Shown: positions 50,390 through 58,890, numbered from the stretch's first letter. The stretch: 64,000 nt of DNA from Streptomyces mangrovisoli (GCF_000974985.2 NZ_LAVA02000047.1:1-64000), one strand, 5' to 3'. Notes: generated by a model not told the origin, from the sequence alone. A program made the numbers and translations.

Positions 50390-50575
50390 GTGGCTGCCAA
50401 CTGCGACGTCTGCGGCAAGGGGCCGGGCTTCGGCAACAACATCTCGCACTCGCACCGCCGTACGTCTCGCCGCTGGAACCCCAACATCCAGCGCGTTCGT
50501 ACCGTGGTCGGCGGGACGCCGAAGCGCGTCAACGCTTGCACCTCGTGCATCAAGGCCGGCAAGGTCTCGCGCTGA
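50390..50575 (+). CDS. rpmB: 50S ribosomal protein L28 (zinc-binding form)
   Basis: 61 residues from the GTG at 50390 (GGAG upstream): MAANCDVCGKGPGFGNNISH. CxxC at residues 5-8 and a second pair CTSC near the C-terminus mark the C+ form. Monocistronic with a leader of about 130 nt holding two palindromes and a strong terminator. Confidence 0.96.
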   Translation: MAANCDVCGKGPGFGNNISHSHRRTSRRWNPNIQRVRTVVGGTPKRVNACTSCIKAGKVSR

Positions 50576-50609
50576 CACCGCGCGTGGCACCTGTCCGGTC
50601 CACTGCACT

Positions 50610-50642
50610 AAGCCGGTTCACCTGAGGGTGGACCGGCTTTTT
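50610..50642. terminator. Bidirectional terminator between rpmB and thiD
   Basis: A 13-bp stem AAGCCGGTTCACC / GGTGGACCGGCTT (one G-U) with loop TGAG, followed by a T run on the plus strand (CTTTTTGC). It serves rpmB and, read in reverse, thiD. Confidence 0.78.
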
Positions 50643-50679
50643 GCTGTCCCCGAGGGCCTCTCCGGCACACGGCCCGGCC

Positions 50680-51468
50680 TCACTCCCTGAACCGCCACCC
50701 GTGGTCCACCGGCCCGATCCCCGCGCCCAGCGCGAACCCGGCCGCGATCGCCCCGGTGACGTAATCCTTGGCCGCCGTGACCGCCTCCGGCACGGCCAGC
50801 CCCCGCGCGAGGCCCGCCGCGATCGCGGACGCCAGCGTGCAGCCCGTGCCGTGGGTGTGCCGGTTGTCGTGGCGCGGGGCCCGCAGCCAGTGCTCGGCCG
50901 AGCCGTCGGTGAGCAGATCCACCGCGTCCCCGGGCAGATGGCCGCCCTTGATCAGCACCCAGCGCGGGCCGTACGCCAGCACCGCGGCCGCGGCCCGGCG
51001 CAGATCGTCCTCGGACGCGACGCGGACCCCCGTGAGCTGCGCCACCTCGTCGAGGTTCGGGGTGGCCACCGTCGCCACCGGCAGCAGCCTCGCGCGCACC
51101 GAGGCGAGCGCGCCGGCCGCCAGCAGCGGGTCGCCGTGCTTGGAGACGCCCACCGGGTCCACCACGGCCGGCGCGTCCGTGGCGGAGATCAATTCGGCGA
51201 CCGCCTCGACCAGTTCCGCCGACGCCAGCATCCCGGTCTTCACCGCCTGCACGCCGATGTCGTCGACGACACTGCGGTACTGCGCCCGTACCGCCTCCAC
51301 CGGCAGTTCCCAGGCGCCCTGCACGCCACGGGAGTTCTGCGCGGTCACCGCGGTGATCACGCTCATCCCGTGCACCCCGAGCGCCAGCATCGTCTTCAGG
51401 TCGGCCTGGATCCCGGCCCCGCCGCCGGAGTCGGAACCCGCGACGGTCAGCACGCGCGGCGGGATCAC
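50680..51468 (-). CDS. thiD: Hydroxymethylpyrimidine (phosphate) kinase ThiD
   Basis: 262 residues from the GTG at 51466-51468, overlapping the thiL stop (GTGA). Ribokinase-fold signatures: VLTVAGSDSGGGAGIQADLK, KTGMLASAELVEAV, DPVGVSKHGDPLL, VATPNLDEVAQLTG and NRHTHGTGCTLASAIAAGLA with the catalytic Cys/anion hole. It makes HMP-PP for thiamin synthesis and is coupled to thiL. Confidence 0.95.
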   Translation of the reverse strand: MIPPRVLTVAGSDSGGGAGIQADLKTMLALGVHGMSVITAVTAQNSRGVQGAWELPVEAVRAQYRSVVDDIGVQAVKTGMLASAELVEAVAELISATDAPAVVDPVGVSKHGDPLLAAGALASVRARLLPVATVATPNLDEVAQLTGVRVASEDDLRRAAAAVLAYGPRWVLIKGGHLPGDAVDLLTDGSAEHWLRAPRHDNRHTHGTGCTLASAIAAGLARGLAVPEAVTAAKDYVTGAIAAGFALGAGIGPVDHGWRFRE

Positions 51469-52430
51469 GACTCGATGTCCCCGAAGTGGTCCCAGCCGCC
51501 CTTGACGGTCCAGGGCGCGCCGTCGACCGTCACCTGGGGCAGCGCCGAGGGGTTGAGCACCTCGCCGATGACCTTCCAGCGGGCGGGCAGCTTCACGTCC
51601 GGCGGGAACGTCGCCACGATCGCGTGGTCCTCTCCCCCGGTCAGCACCCACTGGAGCGGGTCGACACCCACGGCCTGTCCGATGTCGTTCATCTGCGAGG
51701 GGATGTCGATCGCGCCGGAGCGGACGTCGATACGGACCTTGCTGGCCTCCGCGATGTGCCCGAGGTCGGCGATCAGTCCGTCGCTCACGTCGCACATCGC
51801 GGTCGCGCCGAGGGCGGCGGCCGCGGGGCCCGCGTGGTACGGCGGTTCGGGGCGCCGGTGCGCCTCCACGAAGGCGCGCGGCGAGCGGAAGCCGCGGGAG
51901 AGCACCGCGTAGCCGGCGGCGGACCAGCCGAGCCAGCCGGTGACCGCGACGAGGTCGCCGGGCTGCGCGCCGCCCCGCGTGACCGGCTCCTGGCCGCGCA
52001 GATCGCCGAGCGCGGTGATCGACACCGTGATCGTGTCGCCGCGTACGACGTCCCCGCCGACCACCGCCGCGCCCGCGACCTGGCACTCGTCGCGCAGGCC
52101 GTCCATCAGCTCCGTGGGCCAGGTGACCGGGAGTTCGGCGGGCACCACCAGGCCGAGCAGCAGCGCGGTCGGCACGGCGCCCATGGCCGCGATGTCCGCG
52201 AGGTTCTGCGCGGCGGCCTTGCGGCCGACGTCGTACGCCGTGGACCAGTCGCGCCTGAAGTGCCGGCCCTCCAGCAGGATGTCGGTGCTGGCCACGACCC
52301 GGCGGTCGGGTGCGGCGACCACGGCGGCGTCGTCGCCGGGGCCGATGCGCACCACCGACGTGGTGGTGAGCCGGGATGTGAGCTCCCTGATGAGCCCGAA
52401 CTCCCCCAGTTCACCGACGGTGCCCTTCAT
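51465..52430 (-). CDS. thiL: Thiamine-monophosphate kinase ThiL
   Basis: 321 residues from the ATG at 52428-52430 with AGAGGA upstream: MKGTVGELGEFGLIRELTSR. PurM-like ATP-grasp-type motifs: VRIGPGDDAAVVAAPDRRVV, KAAAQNLADIAAMGAVPTAL, VGGDVVRGDTITVSITALG, MCDVSDGLIADLGHIAEAS and VLTGGEDHAIVATFP. It forms thiamin diphosphate from the monophosphate, so final activation and thiD sit together. Confidence 0.95.
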   Translation of the reverse strand: MKGTVGELGEFGLIRELTSRLTTTSVVRIGPGDDAAVVAAPDRRVVASTDILLEGRHFRRDWSTAYDVGRKAAAQNLADIAAMGAVPTALLLGLVVPAELPVTWPTELMDGLRDECQVAGAAVVGGDVVRGDTITVSITALGDLRGQEPVTRGGAQPGDLVAVTGWLGWSAAGYAVLSRGFRSPRAFVEAHRRPEPPYHAGPAAAALGATAMCDVSDGLIADLGHIAEASKVRIDVRSGAIDIPSQMNDIGQAVGVDPLQWVLTGGEDHAIVATFPPDVKLPARWKVIGEVLNPSALPQVTVDGAPWTVKGGWDHFGDIES

Positions 52431-52636
52431 CGTTCGTCCTCTTCTCGTACTGCTCCTACCGCCCGGTCGCGTCGCGTCCGCCGCGTCGGTACGGTCATGG
52501 TGACCGTCAACTTCCGTCCTGCCTGCACCCCGGCGCGCAAGGCCCGGCCCCCGCAGGTCTCCCCGCGGCGAGCGGCGACGCGATACCGTGGCGTTCCTTT
52601 TCCCCACATGATCCTCGTGGCCGCCCTGGAGGTTCC

Positions 52637-52870
52637 GTGGTACAGGCGTACATCCTGATCCAGACGGAGGTCGGCAAAGCGTCGACCGTCGCCGAGACGA
52701 TCAGCAAGATCCCTGGCGTGATCCAGGCCGAGGACGTCACGGGACCCTACGACGTCATCGTCCGCGCCCAGGCCGACACCGTCGACGACCTGGGTCGTCT
52801 CGTCGTCGCGAGAGTCCAGCAGGTGGACGGCATCACGCGGACCCTGACCTGCCCGGTCGTGCACCTGTAG
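52637..52870 (+). CDS. Stand-alone Lrp/AsnC ligand-binding (RAM) domain protein
   Basis: 77 residues from the GTG at 52637 with GGAGG 4 nt upstream: MVQAYILIQTEVGKASTVAE. The alpha/beta RAM fold is visible (IPGVIQAEDVTGPYDVIVRA); there is no DNA-binding helix-turn-helix. Such SAM-type single domains bind amino acids and assemble in rings, sometimes modulating Lrp paralogues. Followed 20 nt later by the DUF3515 lipoprotein gene. Confidence 0.93.
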   Translation: MVQAYILIQTEVGKASTVAETISKIPGVIQAEDVTGPYDVIVRAQADTVDDLGRLVVARVQQVDGITRTLTCPVVHL

Positions 52871-52890
52871 CCCCCGTCTACCCTTGGCCG

Positions 52891-53400
52891 GTGAACTTCT
52901 TCCGCCACCGGCTTGTCGGCCTGCCCGTGCTCGCCCTGACGGTCGCCGCCGCGGGCTGCTCCTTCTCGACGGACGACACCGCGTCGGTGGCGGTTCCGCG
53001 TCCCGGCAAGGCGGCCACCGCGCTGTGCCAGGACCTGGACCAGGCCCTGCCGCGGAAGGTGGACGGCCTCGGCCGTGACGACCCCGAGCCCCGGTCCGCC
53101 CTCACGGCGGGCTGGGGAGGCCCGGCGATCATACTGCGCTGCGGTGTGGAGCGGCCGCCCAAGATGGTCGACCCGAAGGTCGCCGAGGGCGGCGACGCCG
53201 ACGCGATCGCGGGCGGGGTGAACGGGGTGGACTGGCTGATGGAGAAGCAGAAGGACGGCTCCTACCGGTTCACCACGGCCAACCGGCGGGCCTACGTACA
53301 GGTGACGCTGGAGAAGGCGCGCGCCGACGAGAGTTCCTCGGTCCTCGTCGACCTGGCCGCCTCCATCAAGAAGGCGATCCCCGAGGGGATCGCCGACTGA
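52891..53400 (+). CDS. DUF3515 lipoprotein
   Basis: 169 residues from a GTG. The signal peptide MNFFRHRLVGLPVLALTVAA ends in lipobox AAGC; two further Cys (LCQDL, LRCGV) probably form a disulphide. Actinobacterial DUF3515 family, surface-exposed, function unknown. It overlaps no neighbour and is convergent with ddlA. Confidence 0.92.
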   Translation: MNFFRHRLVGLPVLALTVAAAGCSFSTDDTASVAVPRPGKAATALCQDLDQALPRKVDGLGRDDPEPRSALTAGWGGPAIILRCGVERPPKMVDPKVAEGGDADAIAGGVNGVDWLMEKQKDGSYRFTTANRRAYVQVTLEKARADESSSVLVDLAASIKKAIPEGIAD

Positions 53401-53417
53401 GCGCGAACCGGTCGCGC
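53401..53417. terminator. Small hairpin between convergent genes
   Basis: GCGCGA-ACCGG-TCGCGC, a 6-bp stem directly after the DUF3515 stop and 27 nt from the ddlA stop. Confidence 0.35.
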
Positions 53418-53443
53418 GAAGGGGTGCGGAGGGCCGCCGGGGT

Positions 53444-54601
53444 TCAGCGCAGCCCGGTGGAGCGGCGCAGCGCCGCCTGGACGAGGCGGTCGACCAGTTC
53501 CGCGTAGCCGATGCCGGTCGCCTGCCACATCTGCGGGTACATCGAGATCGGCGTGAAGCCGGGCATCGTGTTGATCTCGTTGATGACGAACTCGCCGTCC
53601 TCGGTGAGGAAGAAGTCCGCCCGGACCAGGCCCTCGCAGGAGGCCGCGTCGAAGGCGTCCACCGCGAGCCGCCGCACCTCGGCCGTCTCCTCGGGCGTCA
53701 GCGGGGCGGGGACGATGCCGGGGGTCGAGTCGATGTACTTCGCCTCGAAGTCGTAGTACGCGTGCTCCGAGGGCGGCGGGATCTCCGCGGGGACCGACGC
53801 GCGCGGCCCGTCCTCGAACTCCAGCACGCCGCACTCGATCTCGCGGCCGTGCACGGCCGCCTCGACGAGGATCTTCGGGTCGTGGTGCTGCGCCTCGGCG
53901 ATCGCCTCGTCGAGCCCCTCCAGGCCGTCGACCTTGGTGATGCCGATCGAGGAGCCCGCGCGCGCGGGCTTCACGAACAGCGGCCAGCCGTGCTCGCCCG
54001 CGAAGTCGATGATCTTCTTGCGGGCGGCGGCCTGGTCCTGCTGCCACTCGCGCGGCCGGATCACCACGTACGGGCCGACCTTGAGGCCGAACGAGGTGAA
54101 CACCCGCTTCATGTACTCCTTGTCCTGGCCGACGGCCGAGGCGAGCACGCCCGCGCCCACGTACGGCACACCGGACAGCTCCAGCAGGCCCTGGAGGGTG
54201 CCGTCCTCGCCGTAGGGGCCGTGCAGGACGGGGAAGACGACGTCGACCTCGCCGAGCGCCTTGGGGACCGAACCGGGCTCGGTGTAGACGACCTCGCGGT
54301 TGGCCGGGTCGACGGGGAGCACCACACCGCCCTCGCTCGACTCGGCGAGCTGGTCCACGGTCGGCGTGCGGCGCTCGGTGATCGCCATCCGCTCCGGCTC
54401 GTCGGCCGTGAGCGCCCAACGCCCGTCCTGGGTGATGCCGATCGGCAGGACGTCGTATTTGGTCCGGTCGATGGCCTTCAGGACGGCGCCCGCGGTGACC
54501 ACGGAGATCCCGTGTTCGGAGCTGCGACCGCCGAACACGACGGCCACGCGCGGCTTGCGGGACGGCTGCTCAGGGCTCTGGGGGAGGTTCTCGGTGCTCA
54601 T
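53444..54601 (-). CDS. ddlA: D-alanine--D-alanine ligase
   Basis: 385 residues, MSTENLPQSPEQPSRKPRVA. ATP-grasp enzyme: VVFGGRSSEHGISVVTAGAV, FPVLHGPYGEDGTLQGLLEL, VKPARAGSSIGITKV, LVRADFFLTEDGEFVINEIN and NTMPGFTPISMYPQ. The Tyr in the omega-loop position (SEHAYYDFEAKY) fits D-Ala-D-Ala rather than D-Ala-D-Lac specificity. It supplies the peptidoglycan dipeptide. No ribosome site is evident at the ATG; TACGCT lies 9 nt upstream, so the mRNA may be near-leaderless. It follows gpsA by 58 nt. Confidence 0.96.
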   Translation of the reverse strand: MSTENLPQSPEQPSRKPRVAVVFGGRSSEHGISVVTAGAVLKAIDRTKYDVLPIGITQDGRWALTADEPERMAITERRTPTVDQLAESSEGGVVLPVDPANREVVYTEPGSVPKALGEVDVVFPVLHGPYGEDGTLQGLLELSGVPYVGAGVLASAVGQDKEYMKRVFTSFGLKVGPYVVIRPREWQQDQAAARKKIIDFAGEHGWPLFVKPARAGSSIGITKVDGLEGLDEAIAEAQHHDPKILVEAAVHGREIECGVLEFEDGPRASVPAEIPPPSEHAYYDFEAKYIDSTPGIVPAPLTPEETAEVRRLAVDAFDAASCEGLVRADFFLTEDGEFVINEINTMPGFTPISMYPQMWQATGIGYAELVDRLVQAALRRSTGLR

Positions 54602-54659
54602 ATCGCGATGAGCGTACCCGGTGGTAGAGCCCCGAGACAGCGTCGACTCGGGGGGTCGC

Positions 54660-55670
54660 TCAGCGTCGTTCGGGCTTCGCGCTGCGCGACATGAGTTCCT
54701 TGACCGCGGCCACGGGCGACTTGCCCTCGTGCACGATGGCGACGACTGTCTCGGTGAGCGGCATGTCGACGCCGTGGCTGCGCGCCAGATCCAGCACGGA
54801 CTCGCAGGACTTGACGCCCTCCGCGGTCTGCTTGGTGACCGCGACGGTCTCCTGGAGGGTCATGCCCCGGCCGAGGTTGGTGCCGAAGGTGTGGTTGCGC
54901 GAGAGCGGCGAGGAGCAGGTCGCCACCAGGTCGCCGAGGCCGGCGAGCCCGGAGAAGGTCAGCGGGTCGGCGCCGAGCGCGAGCCCGAGCCGGGTGGTCT
55001 CGGCGAGCCCGCGCGTGATGAGCGAGCCCTTGGCGTTGTCGCCGAGCCCCATGCCGTCGGCGATGCCCACGGCGAGCCCGATGACGTTCTTCACCGCGCC
55101 GCCCAGTTCGCAGCCCACCACGTCGGTGTTGGTGTACGGCCGGAAGTAGGGGGTGTGGCAGTTCGCCTGGAGTCGCTGCGCGACGGCCTCGTCGGTGCAC
55201 GCCACGACGGCCGCGGCGGGCATCCGCGCGGCGACCTCGCGGGCCAGGTTGGGGCCGGTGACCACGGCGATGCGGTCCTGGCCGACCTTGGCGACGTCCT
55301 CGATCACCTCGCTCATCCGCATGGTGGTGCCGAGTTCGACGCCCTTCATCAGCGACACCAGCACGGTGTCCGGGGCGAGGAGCGGCACCCAGGCGGCCAG
55401 GTTCTCGCGCAGCGTCTGGGAAGGCATCGACAGGACCGTGAAGTCCGCGTCGGCCATGGCCTCGGCGGGGTCGGTGGTGGCCCGCAGGTTCTCCGGGAGT
55501 TCGACGCCGGGCAGGTAGTCGGGGTTGGTGCGGGTGGAGTTGATCGCGTCGGTGACCTCGGCCCGGCGCCCCCACAGGACGACCTCGCAGCCGGCGTCGG
55601 CGAGCACCATCCCGAACGCGGTGCCCCACGAACCGGCGGTGAGGACCGCCGCCTTGACAGGCTTGCTCAC
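54660..55670 (-). CDS. gpsA: NAD(P)-dependent glycerol-3-phosphate dehydrogenase GpsA
   Basis: 336 residues from a GTG at 55668-55670 that overlaps the plsC stop (GTGA). Dinucleotide fold AAVLTAGSWGTAFGMVLADA, then VVTGPNLAREVAARMPAAAV, CELGGAVKNVIGLAVGIADG (catalytic Lys) and GLGDLVATCSSPLSRN. It produces sn-glycerol-3-phosphate for phospholipid synthesis, fitting the upstream acyltransferase. Confidence 0.96.
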   Translation of the reverse strand: MSKPVKAAVLTAGSWGTAFGMVLADAGCEVVLWGRRAEVTDAINSTRTNPDYLPGVELPENLRATTDPAEAMADADFTVLSMPSQTLRENLAAWVPLLAPDTVLVSLMKGVELGTTMRMSEVIEDVAKVGQDRIAVVTGPNLAREVAARMPAAAVVACTDEAVAQRLQANCHTPYFRPYTNTDVVGCELGGAVKNVIGLAVGIADGMGLGDNAKGSLITRGLAETTRLGLALGADPLTFSGLAGLGDLVATCSSPLSRNHTFGTNLGRGMTLQETVAVTKQTAEGVKSCESVLDLARSHGVDMPLTETVVAIVHEGKSPVAAVKELMSRSAKPERR

Positions 55671-56467
55671 GTGCCGCTCGCCCCTTCCTCGGCCTGTCCG
55701 GCCTGTGCCTGTCCGGTCTGTGCCTGTCCGGCCTGTGCCTGGGTACGGCGCCGCTGCTCGATCCGCTCACGGCGCGGGTCGTAGACGGTGTCGGGTGCCT
55801 TCTCGCCGCGGATCTCCTCCAGCAGCCCGGTGACGGCGGCCATGATGACCTCGGTGGCCTCCTTGAGGAGGTCGGCGGTCATCTCCTGGTCGTAGAACCG
55901 CGAGAGGTCCACGGGAGGTCCGGCGAGCACGCGGTGGGTCTTGCGCGGCCACAGGTCGGGCTTCTTGGCGTAGGGCGGCAGGAGTTCGTTGCAGCCCCAC
56001 TGCGCGATCGGCACGACCGGGCACTTGGTCTGGAGGGCCACGCGCGCGGCGCCGGTCTTGGCGGTCATGGGCCAGCCGTCCGGGTCGCGGGTGAGGGTGC
56101 CCTCGGGATAGAAGGCGACGCATTCCCCGCGCTCCACCGCGTCGATCGCGGCGCGGAACGCGCTCAGCGCGTCCGTGCTCTCGCGATAGACCGGGATCTG
56201 CCCGGTGCCGCGCATCGCGGCGCCGACGAATCCCTTCTTGAAAAGGCCGCTCTTCGCGAGGAATCGCGGAACCCTTCCGGTGTTGTACTGATAGTGCGCG
56301 TACGCGAAGGGGTCCACGTGGGAATTGTGGTTCACCGCGGTGATAAATCCGCCCTGGGCCGGAATGTTCTCCATTCCGCGCCAGTCCCGCTTGATCAGAA
56401 TCACCAGCGGCGGTTTGCAGAGCGTCGCGGCGAAGCGGTACCAGAAGCCGATTCTGCGGCGGGGCAC
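55667..56467 (-). CDS. 1-acyl-sn-glycerol-3-phosphate acyltransferase (PlsC family)
   Basis: 266 residues from the GTG at 56465-56467, chosen because GGAAGG precedes it. Acyltransferase motifs NHNSHVDPFAYAHYQ (HX4D) and VAFYPEGTLTRDPDGWP are intact, with KSGLFKKGFVGAAMRGTGQI between. Probably acts in phosphatidate or lysophospholipid acylation. The C-terminal tail is a Gln/Ala/Gly repeat encoded by three 15-bp units (55694-55738). Overlaps gpsA by 4 nt. Confidence 0.93.
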   Translation of the reverse strand: MPRRRIGFWYRFAATLCKPPLVILIKRDWRGMENIPAQGGFITAVNHNSHVDPFAYAHYQYNTGRVPRFLAKSGLFKKGFVGAAMRGTGQIPVYRESTDALSAFRAAIDAVERGECVAFYPEGTLTRDPDGWPMTAKTGAARVALQTKCPVVPIAQWGCNELLPPYAKKPDLWPRKTHRVLAGPPVDLSRFYDQEMTADLLKEATEVIMAAVTGLLEEIRGEKAPDTVYDPRRERIEQRRRTQAQAGQAQTGQAQAGQAEEGASGT

Positions 56468-56622
56468 GCGGACACCTTCCTCTAGGGCTGTCACCTGGGC
56501 CGGGGGGCCGCACAAGTGTCGCCCCAGGCCGCCGGTCTGTCGAGAACACCGTACGCCCCGGCTCGCGAAGCGCCAGATCGGCCGGGTGACAATGTCCGCG
56601 ACGAGTAAGGGACGGTACGCCG

Positions 56623-57261
56623 GTGCAGTGGACCTTGGTCATCCCCCTGAAGCCCCTGGCGCGGGCCAAGAGCAGGCTGGCGGACACCGCCGGCGACGGG
56701 CTTCGGCCGGGTCTCGCGCTGGCGTTCGCGCAGGACACGGTGGCGGCCGTGCTGGCCTGCGCGGCGGTGCGGGATGTGGCGGTCGTCACGGACGACGTGC
56801 TGGCCGGGCGGGAACTCGCGGCGCTCGGCGCGCGGATCGTGCCGGACACCCCGGCGAGCGGCCTGAACGCCGCCCTCGCGCATGCGGCGGGCGTCGTGCG
56901 CGCGACGCGGCCCGATGGCCCGGTGGCCGCCCTCAATGCCGATCTGCCGGCGCTGCGGCCCGGGGAATTGGCCCGGGTGCTGGATGCCGCCGCGGAATTC
57001 CCGCGCGCTTTTCTCGCGGATGCCGCCGGTATCGGCACGACTCTGCTCACGGCGGCCGCGGGACGGGAATTGGCGCCGGAGTTCGGCGCCGGCTCACGCG
57101 CGGCGCACCGGGCGGGCGGCGCGGTGGAGCTGCCCCTGTCGGCGGTGGACTCGGTGCGCCAGGACGTGGACACCGGCGAGGATCTGCGGGCCGCGCTGGC
57201 GCTCGGCGTGGGGCCGCGGACGGCCGCCGCGGCCGCGCGGCTGCTGATTCCGGGGCAGTAG
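56623..57261 (+). CDS. fbiD: Phosphoenolpyruvate/2-phospholactate guanylyltransferase (CofC/FbiD)
   Basis: 212 residues from the GTG at 56623. Nucleotidyltransferase pattern MQWTLVIPLKPLARAKSRLA, VVTDDVLAGRELAALG and GPVAALNADLPALRPGELAR, typical of CofC. In actinobacteria FbiD loads phosphoenolpyruvate onto GTP in coenzyme F420 synthesis. The other fbi genes are not in the window. Divergent from plsC; followed 9 nt later by a small OB-like gene. Confidence 0.9.
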   Translation: MQWTLVIPLKPLARAKSRLADTAGDGLRPGLALAFAQDTVAAVLACAAVRDVAVVTDDVLAGRELAALGARIVPDTPASGLNAALAHAAGVVRATRPDGPVAALNADLPALRPGELARVLDAAAEFPRAFLADAAGIGTTLLTAAAGRELAPEFGAGSRAAHRAGGAVELPLSAVDSVRQDVDTGEDLRAALALGVGPRTAAAAARLLIPGQ

Positions 57262-57270
57262 GCTGCCGCC

Positions 57271-57474
57271 ATGCAGGCGACCGCGTACACGTACGACCCC
57301 GCGACCCGCAGCGGGCAGGTGCTGCTCGACGACGGGACCCCGGTGCCCTTCGACGCACCGGCGTTCGACGCGGGCGGACTCAGGCTGCTGCGGCCGGGTC
57401 AGCGGGTGCGGATCGAGACGGAGGGCGAGGGCGAGGCCCGCCGGGCCGTCCTGGTCACGCTGCACACCTTCTGA
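57271..57474 (+). CDS. Small hypothetical protein (67 residues), cold-shock-like
   Basis: ATG start, MQATAYTYDPATRSGQVLLD, then DGTPVPFDAPAFDAGGLRLL and RPGQRVRIETEGEGEARRAV. The Gly/Val-rich beta pattern (DxxxGxGxVxxDDGxxVxF) resembles cold-shock-type OB folds but lacks RNP motifs. It occurs next to cofC in many Streptomyces as I recall. Its 3' end has been tandemly copied beyond the stop. Confidence 0.75.
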   Translation: MQATAYTYDPATRSGQVLLDDGTPVPFDAPAFDAGGLRLLRPGQRVRIETEGEGEARRAVLVTLHTF

Positions 57475-57595
57475 ACTCCGCGCCGGACCGTCCCGGTCAC
57501 GCCGCGCACCCTCCGAACTCCGCGCCGGACCGTCCCGGTCACGCCGCGCACCTTCCGAACTCCGCGCCGGACCGTCCCGGTCACGCCGCGCACAC
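57446..57595. repeat. 42-bp tandem repeat copied from the end of the small gene
   Basis: Copy 0 (57446-57487) spans the last codons and stop of the preceding gene; copies 1 (57488-57529) and 2 (57530-57571) are near-identical to each other and one partial copy follows (57572-57595). Differences from copy 0 are mostly transitions (for example TGA to CGA). A minus-strand frame gives a repeating Arg/Gly/Val peptide but has no ribosome site. Confidence 0.85.
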
Positions 57596-57600
57596 GCCGC

Positions 57601-57629
57601 GGGCCGGGCTCCCGTACGGAGCCCGGCCC
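57601..57629. terminator. hupS terminator hairpin
   Basis: Perfect 12-bp stem GGGCCGGGCTCC / GGAGCCCGGCCC with a 5-nt loop, 30 nt beyond the hupS stop; also serves the plus-strand genes. Confidence 0.72.
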
Positions 57630-57658
57630 GGCGCGTGAGTGCCTTCGTACCGCGCCGT

Positions 57659-58303
57659 TCAGCGGGCGGTGGCCTTCTTCGCGGTGGTCTTGCGTGCCGT
57701 CGACTTCTTGGCCGGGGCCTTCTTGGCGGTGGCCTTCTTCGCCGGGGCCTTCTTGGCGGTGGCGGTGGTCTTCTTCGCGGCGGCCGTCTTCGCGGCGCCC
57801 GTCGCCTTCTTGGCCGTGGTCTTCGCCGTGGTCTTCTTGGCGGTGGCGGTGGTCTTCTTCGCGGCGGCCGTGGTGGTCTTCTTCGCCGCGGCCTTCCGGG
57901 TCGTCGCCGTCGCCTTCTTGGCCGTGGTCTTCTTCGCCGCGGCCTTCTTGACCGTCGCCGAGGCGCCACCGGTCAGGCTGCCCTTGGGGGCCTTCTTGAC
58001 CGCGACCTCGCCACCACGCGGCAGCTTCTTCGAGCCGCTGACCAGGTCCTTGAAGCCCTGACCGGCGCGGAAGCGCGGCACGGAGGTCTTCTTGACCCGA
58101 ACCCTCTCGCCCGTCTGGGGGTTGCGGGCGTACCGAGCGGGGCGGTCGACCTTCTCGAACGAACCGAAGCCGGTGACCGAAACCCGGTCTCCCGCGACAG
58201 TCGCGCGGACGATGGCGTCCAGGACCGCGTCGACAGCCTCGGCGGCCTGCTGGCGACCGCCCATCTTGTCGGCAATCGCTTCTACGAGCTGCGCCTTGTT
58301 CAC
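57659..58303 (-). CDS. hupS: HU-like nucleoid protein HupS with histone H1-like tail
   Basis: 214 residues from a GTG with AAGGGGA upstream. The HU fold occupies about residues 1-93 (MNKAQLVEAIADKMGGRQQA ... VTGFGSFEKVDRPARYARNP). The rest is a Lys/Ala/Thr-rich tail built of KKxTAKK-type repeats. HupS is the spore-enriched HU of Streptomyces, needed for nucleoid compaction in spores; the tail is the H1-like module shared with mycobacterial HupB. Developmental control fits the promoter (58355-58383), which differs from ribosomal promoters. Confidence 0.96.
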   Translation of the reverse strand: MNKAQLVEAIADKMGGRQQAAEAVDAVLDAIVRATVAGDRVSVTGFGSFEKVDRPARYARNPQTGERVRVKKTSVPRFRAGQGFKDLVSGSKKLPRGGEVAVKKAPKGSLTGGASATVKKAAAKKTTAKKATATTRKAAAKKTTTAAAKKTTATAKKTTAKTTAKKATGAAKTAAAKKTTATAKKAPAKKATAKKAPAKKSTARKTTAKKATAR

Positions 58304-58354
58304 GTCTTCCCCTTCGGAGACATCGCCGGAACGAAAGTGTTCAAGCTTTTTCGC

Positions 58355-58383
58355 ACGTTAGGCAGATATATACCGCAAATCAA
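58355..58383 (-). promoter_or_regulatory. hupS promoter candidate
   Basis: Minus strand TTGATT-n17-TAACGT in an AT-rich island (spacer TGCGGTATATATCTGCC), placing transcription start about 45 nt before the GTG. Confidence 0.6.
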
Positions 58384-58440
58384 ACACGAAACGGGCTAAT
58401 CACCCTTGTGCCGCAACGGACTCGACTGCCCAGGACGTGT

Positions 58441-58671
58441 TCAGCGTTCCTCTGTGGGGACGCGCCCCGCGTCGAGGTCTGCCGTGAACGCCTCCAGACG
58501 CCTTGCCGCGTCGGCGAGATCGTGCTTGGCCGCGGCCGTAATGACCAGCAGCTTCCGGGTCAGCGCCATCCGTACGCCCTCCGGGACTTGCAGTGCGCGC
58601 ACCCGCAGGTGCGCTTCCTTCAGTTGGTCCGCGACTGCCGTATAGAGCCCGAGTTGGCCGTCGTGTTCCAT
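58441..58671 (-). CDS. 76-residue conserved hypothetical protein between leuD and hupS
   Basis: ATG at 58669-58671, MEHDGQLGLYTAVADQLKEA. All-helical with Ala/Leu heptads (HLRVRALQVPEGVRMALTRK; LVITAAAKHDLADAARRLEA). No known domain; conserved position in Streptomyces. No ribosome site; a CACAAT box lies 6 nt upstream of ATG overlapping palindrome GCACA-GAT-TGTGC, so a leaderless, repressible transcript is possible. Confidence 0.82.
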   Translation of the reverse strand: MEHDGQLGLYTAVADQLKEAHLRVRALQVPEGVRMALTRKLLVITAAAKHDLADAARRLEAFTADLDAGRVPTEER

Positions 58672-58684
58672 GCACAGATTGTGC
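58672..58684 (-). promoter_or_regulatory. Palindrome at the start of the 76-residue gene
   Basis: GCACA-GAT-TGTGC, perfect 5-bp arms directly before the ATG and covering the probable -10 element. Confidence 0.4.
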
Positions 58685-58855
58685 CATCTGGGGCGAGTTG
58701 TCGCCTGCGCAGGGTGCAACTGCCGCCTGTGGCCACCTTTCCGGCATCCGTGGGAACCGCCTCCCAGAAGATCGCGTACCCCGTCAACCTCCTTCATAAC
58801 GCGGGAAGTTGGCAGACGTGACGGACGCGTCGGAAGGCGTCCGGGCGCAGACAAA

Positions 58856-58890
58856 GCCGTACCCCCGATCGGGGTGATCGGGGGTACGGC
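58856..58890 (-). terminator. leuCD terminator hairpin
   Basis: Perfect 15-bp stem GCCGTACCCCCGATC / GATCGGGGGTACGGC with a 5-nt loop, 45 nt after the leuD stop. Confidence 0.78.

Noticed and set aside
57399..57593. 64-codon repetitive minus-strand frame over the 42-bp repeats
   Set aside because: Open only because 42 is divisible by three; no ribosome site and it overlaps the small plus-strand gene.
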